Assembly (NCBI GenBank): GCA_014377495.1
Contig: JACMPN010000449.1
Location: 1-13,809, forward strand
Length of the DNA stretch: 13,809 bases
Reading direction: 5' to 3'
DNA from: Candidatus Sericytochromatia bacterium
GTDB taxonomy: Bacteria > Cyanobacteriota > Sericytochromatia > JACMPN01
The notes beneath the pieces were generated by a model. That model ran no database searches. It saw nothing but the letters and a program-made list of their open reading frames with translations, and was not told the origin of the DNA. Numbering within the stretch: the first letter of the stretch is position 1; each line of letters starts with the position of its first letter. Of the stretch, positions 7,730 to 13,204 are shown piece by piece. The position numbers and the translations under genes are program-made.

Positions 7730-8586
7730 GGGGCGGGGGTCTCTTTCGGGGCGTACAGGGCACCACGCCAGGCGGCGGCACGCTGCAGCACGGTGTCGAG
7801 GGCAGAGCCGTCACCAGTAGCGATCAACTCGGCCCAATCGGTGAGTACGGCTTGCAGTTGGGGGATCAGGTGGTGGATGGCAGCACCGTTCGTCAGGCAC
7901 ATGTCGCGTCCCAGGATCGGATTGGACAGGGCCAGGCGGGTCGTGTCCCGAAAGCCGCTGGCGGCCAGGAGCCGCAACGTCGCCTGATCGGGCTGGCGTT
8001 GGGCCGTCTCGACCAGGGCGCAGGCCAGGAGATAGGGCAGGTGGCTGATCATGGCCACGGCCGCGTCATGCTCGGGCGCCGGGACCCGCACGACCCGGGC
8101 CCCGATGCGGGGGAGCAGGGTTTCCAGGGTGGTGAGGGCGGCAGGATCGGTGTTGGCGGTGGCCGTCAGCACCCAGACGGCGTTTTGGAACAGGTCGGCA
8201 TCGGCGCCGTCGAGGCCGATTTTTTCCGAACCGGCCATCGGGTGGCCACCGACGAAGCGGCCGCCGAAACGGGCCTCACCGGTGCCGATCACGGGGCCTT
8301 TGGTCGAGCCGAGATCCGTGACGATCCCCGTGGCGCCGGCCAGGGCGTCAAAGGCGGAGTCGAGGTACCGCAACGGGGCGGCAACGAAGATCACCGGACA
8401 GGCCCGCAGTGCCGCCGGATCGGCGACGGCATCGATGATGCCCCGGCTGACGGCCAGCTCTGCCACCCCGGGGGCGGGGTCATGGCCGAGCACCGCCAAA
8501 CCGGCATGACGACGCAGGGCCAGAGCCAGGGATCCCCCCATCAGCCCCAGCCCTGAGACACCGATGGGTGTCACGCCGTGCGTCAT
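7726..8586 (-). CDS. tyrA: Prephenate dehydrogenase (TyrA family)
   Basis: The 286-residue protein oxidatively decarboxylates prephenate to 4-hydroxyphenylpyruvate (EC 1.3.1.12) in tyrosine synthesis. The NAD(P)-binding fold starts with GVSGLGLMGGSLA (9-21). DLGSTKGPV (91-99), GGHPMAGSEKIGLDGA (113-128), LFQNAVWVLT, and HDAAVAMISHLPYLLA (173-188, with family His173 and His182) follow. GFRDTTRLALSNP is near the C-terminus. There is no C-terminal ACT domain, so tyrosine feedback through that module is absent. It could equally use arogenate; sequence alone does not decide this. It starts 19 bp after the aroF stop and its stop overlaps the aroA start. The ribosome site is a modest AAAGGCG, consistent with an internal operon gene. 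Confidence 0.93.
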   Translation of the reverse strand: MTHGVTPIGVSGLGLMGGSLALALRRHAGLAVLGHDPAPGVAELAVSRGIIDAVADPAALRACPVIFVAAPLRYLDSAFDALAGATGIVTDLGSTKGPVIGTGEARFGGRFVGGHPMAGSEKIGLDGADADLFQNAVWVLTATANTDPAALTTLETLLPRIGARVVRVPAPEHDAAVAMISHLPYLLACALVETAQRQPDQATLRLLAASGFRDTTRLALSNPILGRDMCLTNGAAIHHLIPQLQAVLTDWAELIATGDGSALDTVLQRAAAWRGALYAPKETPAP

Positions 8587-8605
8587 CTGTCGGTCGCCTT
8601 TGGCC

Positions 8606-9643
8606 CTAACGGGCGGCGGCGATGGCCTTGTTGCTGTTCAGCGAGGCTTCGAGGGCCCGCAGGTCCCGCATCAGTTCGGCGAACAGTTCGAGGGTCAGCG
8701 ACTGCGGACCATCGCTCCAGGCCTCTTCGGGGCGGGGATGCACCTCGACCATCAGGCCGTGGGCCCCGACGGTCAGGCCTGCCTGCGCCATCGGCGAGAC
8801 GAGGTACCGCTTGCCGGTGCCATGGCTGGGATCGACGATGACGGGGAGGTGGCTGAGCTTTTTGACGACCGGGATGGCCGCCAGGTCGAGGACGTTGCGG
8901 GTGTACTGATTGTCGCTGGAGCGGATGCCCCGTTCGCAGAGGACGATCTGGGTGTTGCCTTCCGAGGCGATGTATTCGGCCGCCATCAGCCATTCGTCGA
9001 TGGACGAGGAGAGGCCCCGCTTGAGCATCACCGGGCGGTGGGAGCGGCCGACGGCCTTGAGCAGGGCGAAGTTCTGCATGTTGCGGGCGCCGATTTGCAG
9101 CATGTCGGCGTACTTGCTGACCAGCCCGACGTCGGCGGGATCGACGATCTCGGTGACGAAGGGGAGGCCGGTCTCCTTGCGGGCGGCATCCAGGTACTGG
9201 AGGCCGAGCTCGCCGTGGCCCTGGAAGGCGTAGGGACTGGTGCGGGGCTTGAAGGCGCCGCCCCGAAGCATCGTGGCGCCGGACGCCTTCACGGCGTGGG
9301 CGACCTCGATCATCATCTCGGGGGTCTCGACCGAGCAGGGACCGGCGATGACCGGCCAGGGGCCGTCGCCGCCAAAGGTGACGTCGCCGACCGTGACGAT
9401 CGTGTCATGCGGTTGGAACTCACGGTTGACCACTTTAAAGGGTTTGCTCACGGGCATGACGTCGTTGACGCCTTCGCAAGCGCGGATGGCATCCGGATTC
9501 AGCCGGCTCTCGTCGCCGATCAGTCCGATGACGATCCGCTCGACCCCGCGTGAGACCGTGGTCTGGAATCCCAATTCGCCCACCCGGTCTAAGACGTGCT
9601 GGACTTGGGGCTCACTGGCATTCACCGCCATGACGATGATCAT
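8606..9643 (-). CDS. aroF: 3-deoxy-7-phosphoheptulonate (DAHP) synthase, type I-beta with N-terminal ferredoxin-like domain
   Basis: The enzyme condenses PEP and erythrose-4-phosphate to DAHP (EC 2.5.1.54), the first shikimate-pathway step. From the ATG at 9643 it has 345 residues. Residues 1-70 form the ferredoxin-like regulatory domain seen in the Thermotoga-type enzyme, including SRGVERIVIGLIGD (31-44). The barrel carries GPCSVE (101-106), RGGAFKPRTSPYAFQG (127-142), IQIGARNMQNF, MLKRG, ILCERGIR-like LCERGIR, VDPSHGTGKR and GAHGLMVEVHP, which supply the metal and phosphate ligands. The N-terminal domain in this family mediates Tyr/Phe feedback. A TTG at 9652 would add three residues, but ATG 9643 fits the family N-terminus and has AAGAGG 9 bases upstream. 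It is the first gene of the aromatic operon and is divergent from the duplicated RNA region. Confidence 0.95.
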   Translation of the reverse strand: MIIVMAVNASEPQVQHVLDRVGELGFQTTVSRGVERIVIGLIGDESRLNPDAIRACEGVNDVMPVSKPFKVVNREFQPHDTIVTVGDVTFGGDGPWPVIAGPCSVETPEMMIEVAHAVKASGATMLRGGAFKPRTSPYAFQGHGELGLQYLDAARKETGLPFVTEIVDPADVGLVSKYADMLQIGARNMQNFALLKAVGRSHRPVMLKRGLSSSIDEWLMAAEYIASEGNTQIVLCERGIRSSDNQYTRNVLDLAAIPVVKKLSHLPVIVDPSHGTGKRYLVSPMAQAGLTVGAHGLMVEVHPRPEEAWSDGPQSLTLELFAELMRDLRALEASLNSNKAIAAAR

Positions 9644-9726
9644 TCTCCTCAACCTCTTCTTTTGAACATGTGGGGCCCGGCCTTGGGGGCGCGTCGACCC
9701 GGATGGCCGTCAGGACGACCTTACGC

Positions 9727-9754
9727 GCCATATGCTAACAAATTGTGGGTTCAG
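9727..9754 (-). promoter_or_regulatory. Candidate promoter for aroF-tyrA-aroA
   Basis: On the minus strand CTGAAC (9754-9749) and TATGGC (9732-9727) are separated by 16 bp and lie about 85 bp before the aroF start. Both boxes depart from consensus, so this is only a candidate. No leader peptide or T-box-like structure was recognised in the remaining leader. Confidence 0.3.
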
Positions 9755-9978
9755 CGGGCGGACCGATTGCCCCCGTTTGGCCCTGGCACGACGGCTGGGA
9801 AGGCCATGAGGCGCTGATTGTGGTCCGGCATGGCAGGCGCTGGCGACAATCTTGGCGCCGACGGCCGATTTGTAAACGCCGCATCGTCCCCAACCACCCG
9901 CAACCGAGTGGGTGGGGGACGATGCGGCGCGTGATGAAGATATGTGTGTGGTGGGGGATGCCGTGATCATGGGGGAGA
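9755..9978. other. Non-coding stretch with a long hairpin, upstream module of the first repeat copy
   Basis: No credible protein gene was seen. The main structure is a stem at 9878-9928: GCCGCATCGT pairs with ACGATGCGGC, continued by CCC/GGG and CCACCC/GGGTGG, about 19 bp in all with a small bulge. The second copy has a counterpart at 10609-10673 sharing GCATCGTCCC but otherwise diverged. Open frames here on both strands lack ribosome sites and family likeness. Confidence 0.45.
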
Positions 9979-10085
9979 GCACCGCATCCTTGTGTTGGGA
10001 AGGTCTTGGTCAGCGGCGCTGGACGAATTTTGGCTCCGCATACCGCATCGGGACTGGGTCGGTGTAAATGCAATCAAGAAAGGGC

Positions 10086-10114
10086 TTGAACTGTTTGTTA
10101 ATCGCTGATACTAT
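10086..10114 (+). promoter_or_regulatory. Sigma70-type promoter of ncRNA copy 1
   Basis: TTGAAC (10086-10091), a 17-bp spacer and TACTAT (10109-10114) predict a start near 10121. The same arrangement occurs in copy 2. The conserved GGGACTGGGTCGGTGTAAAT just upstream (10050-10069) could be an upstream element or a regulator site. Confidence 0.65.
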
Positions 10115-10120
10115 ACGTAA

Positions 10121-10428
10121 TTGGAAAAGGTCAACGGTTCGAGGCACGAAGTGGCTTCCGGATCTGCTTCACCGGCATACTTAGGGGTTTGGTTCCCCTT
10201 CGAGAGCGCCCTGAGCGCAACGCTGGGTTCGGCAGGTTCATGAGCGGCATCGGGTCGTCCGTGGGCGGGTGTTATTAGCCAAAGGTGGGTTTTCGGGCCT
10301 TCGTGCCCTTTCCCGGCGGCCTGACCGCATATGGCAACGCACCTAACCAATGTCGGAGACCGGGGATCTGTTAAACGCTTAGGGGGACGGTTGCCGGCTT
10401 GCCGGCGCTCGTCCCCCTCTTGCTGTTT
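10121..10428 (+). ncRNA. Putative structured non-coding RNA of about 308 nt, copy 1 (unidentified family)
   Basis: A transcript from the predicted start near 10121 to the terminator at 10428 has no convincing reading frame but many local helices. These include CAC-GAA-GTG (10145-10153), CCGG/CCGG (10158-10174), AGGGG/CCCCT (10183-10199), GCGC/GCGC (10206-10218) and GGGC/GCCC (10295-10308). From 10117 to 10301 only two bases (10178 and 10249) differ from copy 2. In the GGGC/GCCC helix the changes fall in the loop and the stem is kept. I compared it mentally with RNase P, tmRNA, SRP RNA, 6S RNA and group I/II introns and found none of their conserved cores. HEARO/omega RNA and OLE RNA could not be excluded from memory, but no IscB/IsrB or OLE-associated protein gene is nearby. 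Confidence 0.65.
10381..10428 (+). terminator. Intrinsic-terminator-like hairpin of ncRNA copy 1
   Basis: AGGGGGACG (10381-10389) pairs with CGTCCCCCT (10410-10418), enclosing a second stem GCCGG-CTTG-CCGGC (10393-10406). A T-rich tail CTCTTGCTGTTT follows. The tail favours plus-strand transcription. Confidence 0.65.
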
Positions 10429-10734
10429 GGAAGCGGCCAATCGATGCCTGCTTGAGGGTGTCTAGGCGCGGCTTTTAACCGCCTGGGGTAGGATCGACCG
10501 TTTCGAAGGGTTCTATCGCCACCTCTTTGCACTGCGCGACGATTCCCCCAATATCCTGCGTACATCAACGATTTGGTTGTTGCCAGGCCGCTGTTCGCCG
10601 CTGGGTAGGCGCATCGTCCCACCCGCCAGCAGGCACGGCACTTGGCGGCGTGGCGGGTGATGTCAGGGTGCGCACCGCATCTCGCTGCCAGGATGATATT
10701 GGCTAGATGGTTTGACGTTATTTTGGATGCGGAA
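10429..10734. other. Spacer between RNA copies with hairpin module
   Basis: No credible gene was seen. A hairpin at 10609-10673 has an outer stem GCGCA/TGCGC and an inner perfect 9-bp stem CACCCGCCA (10620-10628) / TGGCGGGTG (10651-10659). It shares GCATCGTCCC and a downstream GTGAT...GCACCGCATC pattern with the hairpin before copy 1. From 10672 to 10734 only about half the bases match copy 1. A TTTT-containing GGCGCGG-like element near 10465-10485 (GCGCGG...CCGC) may be a further small hairpin. Confidence 0.4.
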
Positions 10735-10778
10735 ACCGCGCCGGGACTGGGTCGGTGTAAATGCATGCAAGAAAAAGC

Positions 10779-10807
10779 TTGAACTGATTGTTAATAGCTG
10801 ATAGAGT
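10779..10807 (+). promoter_or_regulatory. Sigma70-type promoter of ncRNA copy 2
   Basis: TTGAAC (10779-10784), a 17-bp spacer and TAGAGT (10802-10807) predict a start near 10814. The -35 box is identical to copy 1. The -10 box is further from consensus than TACTAT of copy 1, so this copy may be expressed at a lower level. Confidence 0.55.
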
Positions 10808-10813
10808 ATGTAA

Positions 10814-11122
10814 TTGGAAAAGGTCAACGGTTCGAGGCACGAAGTGGCTTCCGGATCTGCTTCACCGGCACACTTAGGGGTTTGGTTCCCCTTCGAGAGC
10901 GCCCTGAGCGCAACGCTGGGTTCGGCAGGTTCATGAGCGGCGTCGGGTCGTCCGTGGGCGGGTGTTATTAGCCAAAGGTGGGTTTTCGGGCCTTATGTGC
11001 CCATTCCCGGCGGCCTGACCGCATGTGGCAACGCACCCAACCAATTTCGGAGACCGGGGATCTGCAACACACTTGGGGGGATGGGTGCCGGCTTGCCGGC
11101 GCTCGTCCCCCTCTTCCTGTTT
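10814..11122 (+). ncRNA. Putative structured non-coding RNA of about 309 nt, copy 2
   Basis: This is a paralogue of the RNA at 10121-10428, with the same predicted start, body and 3' hairpin. Differences cluster in the 3' third: the GGGC/GCCC loop is CTTATGT rather than CTTCGT, and the single-stranded run before the terminator differs at five positions. The 5' two-thirds is nearly identical to copy 1. Open frames crossing it on either strand are not conserved in a way that suggests protein selection; the one-base insertion at about 10995 breaks any shared frame. The family is unidentified. Confidence 0.6.
11075..11122 (+). terminator. Intrinsic-terminator-like hairpin of ncRNA copy 2
   Basis: GGGGGATG (11076-11083) pairs with CGTCCCCC (11104-11111) through one U-G wobble. 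G11075 and T11112 add a second wobble pair. The inner GCCGG-CTTG-CCGGC stem is unchanged and the tail CTCTTCCTGTTT follows. Confidence 0.65.
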
Positions 11123-11218
11123 GAGGCCCTGGCGGCCTGCTTTGGGGGCCCCCACCTCCAACGGTTGCTTACCGTCTCGTATTTGCAGGGCAGACGGCCG
11201 GCTGGACGGAGGATTAAA

Positions 11219-11395
11219 ATGGATGGCGAGACGTGCCGTGACACGGGTGTAACGATGTTGCAGCGAGTTGCAGGTTTCCCGGACGTTGGACAAGTTGTCG
11301 CTGACATCACGGATCGGTCTCTGTCGCAGGCGTCAGAGTGGTGTAGGGTATGGGAAGGCTTGCTTGTGGCGCGGCGGGCCGGTGTCGGCGGTTGA
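11219..11395 (+). CDS. Possible small protein, 58 residues, behind a strong ribosome site
   Basis: GGACGGAGGATTAAA directly precedes ATG 11219: GGAGG is about 7 bases upstream, one of the better ribosome sites in the window. The frame runs to TGA 11393. The product starts MDGETCRDTGVTMLQRVAGF and ends with an Arg/Gly-rich tail. It has two cysteines, no signal peptide, no clear membrane helix and no family I recognise. It lies between the second RNA terminator and the rpmE promoter, whose -35 box overlaps its stop codon. The good start signal is the only positive evidence. Confidence 0.3.
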   Translation: MDGETCRDTGVTMLQRVAGFPDVGQVVADITDRSLSQASEWCRVWEGLLVARRAGVGG

Positions 11396-11420
11396 CTCAC
11401 AAGGCAACCATGGATACACT
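11392..11420 (+). promoter_or_regulatory. Promoter of rpmE
   Basis: TTGACT (11392-11397), a 17-bp spacer and TACACT (11415-11420) form a near-consensus sigma70-type promoter. The predicted start is about 11427, leaving a leader of about 70 nt before rpmE. Confidence 0.65.
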
Positions 11421-11497
11421 GGCGTGTCGCAATCTAGCGAAATGACGTGGACATGTTAGCCACGGCAACGAAGCAAAACAAACCGAGGAGATCAGTT

Positions 11498-11707
11498 ATG
11501 AAGGCCGGGATTCACCCGACGTACCACGACGCCAAGGCGACGTGCGTTTGCGGCAACACGTTCACCGTCGGCTCGACCAAGGGCGAGATCCGTACGGAAA
11601 TTTGTGCCAACTGCCACCCCTTCTACACCGGGACGCAGAAGATCATGGACACCGAGGGCCGGGTCGAGCGCTTCCGGAAGAAGTACGCCAAGAAGACCGA
11701 GGACTAA
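11498..11707 (+). CDS. rpmE: 50S ribosomal protein L31, zinc-binding type
   Basis: The 69-residue protein is the large-subunit L31, which bridges the 50S and 30S subunits. It starts MKAGIHPTYHDAKATCVCGN and carries the zinc ligands of the C+ type: Cys16, Cys18, Cys36 and Cys39 in CVCGN and CANCHPFYTG. KIMDTEGRVERFRKKY is the usual C-terminal signature. A frame is open upstream to 11447, but ATG 11498 has GAGGAG (11485-11490) 7 bases ahead and gives the family N-terminus. The gene has its own promoter (11392-11420) and an intrinsic terminator (11725-11763). Zinc-type L31 genes can be under zinc-responsive control elsewhere; I see no Zur-like palindrome here. Confidence 0.97.
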   Translation: MKAGIHPTYHDAKATCVCGNTFTVGSTKGEIRTEICANCHPFYTGTQKIMDTEGRVERFRKKYAKKTED

Positions 11708-11724
11708 CCCCTCAACTGCCTTCG

Positions 11725-11763
11725 AAAAGAGGACACTGGGCCCATGCCCAATGTCCTCTTTTT
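11725..11763. terminator. Bidirectional intrinsic terminator after rpmE
   Basis: AAAAGAGGACA pairs with TGTCCTCTTTT around an internal TGGGC-CCAT-GCCCA stem. It has a T-run on the plus strand and, read backwards, a CTCTTTT tail on the minus strand. It separates rpmE from the convergent membrane-protein gene. Confidence 0.85.
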
Positions 11764-11785
11764 CGCATTTCAGGGTGTCGTACGG

Positions 11786-12220
11786 TCATGTCGCCGAGCG
11801 TGCCGATCTCAGCTCGAATTGCGTTTTGTGGTGCCGCCATGCCCATTCCAGGCGCCCAGGTACATGCGGAGTCGCCCAAGCAAAGACGATGAGCCCCAGC
11901 CCTATCGTCACGCGAAAGACGGAGGCTCGGGAAACGGGGCTGAAGTGCCGGGCGTAAGCCATGGCGAAGAGGGCCAAGGGCGAGAACAGCAGGACGATGA
12001 TCATCAAGACCAACAAGCTGATGAACATACCCGGATAGACGAAATTATCAAAAATCAGCAGATCCCACCAGCCGCCCAAGGCATCCCGAATCCAGATCAA
12101 CGGGCCCCAGAACGCGCAGCAGATGAGGACCAAGGACTCGGCAATGCCCGGGCGTCTGACAGACACCGGCGTTGAATCGTCACTCGGCTCTCCCGGTGGG
12201 CGGGGGTCCTGTAAAGCCAT
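11786..12220 (-). CDS. Small membrane protein of unknown function
   Basis: The 144-residue protein has a polar, Pro-rich N-terminus (1-25) and about three hydrophobic segments: IAESLVLICCAFWGPLIWI (about 26-44), PGMFISLLVLMIIVLLFSPL (about 63-82) and VTIGLGLIVFAWATP (about 104-118). A basic C-terminal tail follows. Tryptophans cluster near the first loop (WIRDALGGWWDLL). No family is recognised. The start at 12220 has a GGCGGA sequence 5 bases ahead. It is convergent with rpmE across the shared terminator. The 168 bp upstream, to the next gene, hold nothing I can name. It is probably real, because hydrophobic runs of this kind are not expected from shadow frames. Confidence 0.7.
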   Translation of the reverse strand: MALQDPRPPGEPSDDSTPVSVRRPGIAESLVLICCAFWGPLIWIRDALGGWWDLLIFDNFVYPGMFISLLVLMIIVLLFSPLALFAMAYARHFSPVSRASVFRVTIGLGLIVFAWATPHVPGRLEWAWRHHKTQFELRSARSAT

Positions 12221-12388
12221 TCAATCCGCCGTCACGCGCCGATCATCCGTTGCGACCAGTCAATGTGATGGATCGTACCCTTTTTGACCTGTCGGTCACC
12301 TTGAATGATCCTTGTCGCTGGCCGCTCGCTCATGGCCGCCTCTGCTCGCGTACGCGCCTGGCTTGGTGGCACCCACGGCGGAAAGCGC

Positions 12389-13027
12389 TCAGTTCGCAAA
12401 CAGCTGGGTCAGGTAGTAGGTGCCATCAGCCCGTTTCGCAACGCCGACGCCGAGCTTCGTGACGTCAGTGGCGACCAGATTGGCCTTGTGGCCCGAGCTC
12501 TTGATCCAGCCGTCGGTGGCCAGCCGCGCCAGCTGTGTTTGCGGATAGCCGCTGAGCATGGCGATGTTTTCCCGGGCGGCTGTGAAAACGACGGATTTGT
12601 GCTTCAAGCGGTCGAAAACCGAGTCCCCGTTCGGCTCGATGTGGGAAAAATAATGGCGCTTGGCCATGTCCTGACTGCGGTCCCGGGCGATCGTCGCCAG
12701 GGTCCCGTTCCACAGGACCGGCCGTTTGCCCTGTGACCGGCGAAATGCATTGGTGCGCGTGAGGATGTCCTGTTCGATTGCCCCGTACGGCGCTTTGGTG
12801 CTTTTCGCCGGGGTCTGCGGTTGCGCCGCACAGAGGATTTCCTGCCAGATGACCCACCGCCGTCGCCATGCCAAACCCGGTGCAGTTGGCGCCGGCTGGC
12901 TTGTGCGTGCGACATCCTCCCGATCGGCCGCCAGGACGCCAACTGGACTGAACAGGGATGCCTGCAGGGTGAACGCCAGCAACCAGGGCCAATCCCGCCG
13001 GGGTCGGTGGTCAATCGGGATGGGCAT
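12389..13027 (-). CDS. Secreted CAP/SCP-domain protein (YkwD-like)
   Basis: From ATG 13027 the protein has 212 residues. Residues 1-33 look like a signal peptide: HRPRRDWPW, then LLAFTLQASLFSPVGVLA, with cleavage after VLA. A linker of about 50 residues leads to the CAP domain (about 85-212). This shows ILTRTNAFRRSQGKRPVLW (88-106), HYFSHIEPNG (125-134), ARENIAM (151-157) and GWIKSSGHKANL (173-184). His129, Glu153 and His180 are the residues that line the family's putative cation-binding cavity. Bacterial YkwD-like CAP proteins are exported; their role, whether envelope, germination or signalling, is unsettled. A frame is open to 13111, but those extra residues would precede the signal peptide, so 13027 is preferred. 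It is divergent from the SDR gene. Confidence 0.85.
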   Translation of the reverse strand: MPIPIDHRPRRDWPWLLAFTLQASLFSPVGVLAADREDVARTSQPAPTAPGLAWRRRWVIWQEILCAAQPQTPAKSTKAPYGAIEQDILTRTNAFRRSQGKRPVLWNGTLATIARDRSQDMAKRHYFSHIEPNGDSVFDRLKHKSVVFTAARENIAMLSGYPQTQLARLATDGWIKSSGHKANLVATDVTKLGVGVAKRADGTYYLTQLFAN

Positions 13028-13204
13028 GGTAGCCGTCCATTCTCGACGCCCTCGGTGGGGATGTGCAATCGCGCACGGTATCGTGGGACGAAACGCCTGG
13101 CAAACAGCCAACCCCTTTTCCCGGTTCAGGCGGAGTCCCCTTGACGGGGCGGTCCGTCACGGGCGATGGTGCGGTGGGGTATCCCCCATGACCGGAGGAC
13201 TCGC

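Larger units (their letters stand above)
10042..10428 (+). repeat. Copy 1 of a tandem 693-bp-period duplication
   Basis: Positions 10042-10428 match 10735-11122 with roughly 25 differences by eye, including one 1-base insertion. The offset is a constant 693 from 9979 to 10301. Weaker similarity continues upstream to at least 9979 (GCACCGCATC in both). The repeat contains a promoter, an RNA-like body and a terminator hairpin, so a whole transcription unit was duplicated. Confidence 0.9.
10735..11122 (+). repeat. Copy 2 of a tandem 693-bp-period duplication
   Basis: This is the second copy of the unit at 10042-10428, in the same orientation. The 5' flank diverges gradually from copy 1 while the promoter spacing, RNA body and terminator stem are preserved. 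Confidence 0.9.

Noticed and set aside
7043..9553. Long plus-strand open frames opposite aroA, tyrA and aroF
   Set aside because: They are antisense to three enzymes with complete motifs, and no ribosome site or domain was seen.
10131..10145. GGTTCGAGGC resembling a tRNA T-arm
   Set aside because: No acceptor stem, anticodon arm or CCA-proximal pairing surrounds it.
10121..10428. HEARO/omega RNA or OLE RNA as the identity of the duplicated RNA
   Set aside because: No IscB/IsrB, TnpB or OLE-associated protein gene is in the window, and I could not match conserved segments from memory. It needs a covariance-model search.
10466..10659. Plus-strand open stretch giving GRIDRFEGFYRHLFALRD
   Set aside because: It looks somewhat protein-like but has no start or ribosome site, follows a stop at 10463 and runs into a hairpin. 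No family was recognised; it could be a gene fossil.
9735..10766. Two minus-strand frames both beginning MHLHRPSP
   Set aside because: The shared start comes from the duplicated DNA (GGTGTAAATGCA reversed). The frames diverge straight afterwards and run across RNA-like sequence, so they are not a protein family.
9979..11122. CRISPR-like repeat array
   Set aside because: There are only two long tandem copies, with no short regular repeats, spacers or cas genes.
10111..11293. Minus-strand frames across both RNA copies sharing an ERRQAG..PPK-type product
   Set aside because: The similarity follows from the nucleotide repeat. The one-base insertion near 10995 shifts the frame between copies, which argues against coding selection.
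13141..13169. TTGACG at 13141 as a promoter for the SDR gene
   Set aside because: No acceptable -10 box lies at 16-18 bp spacing; the best choice is GATGGT, which is too weak to annotate.
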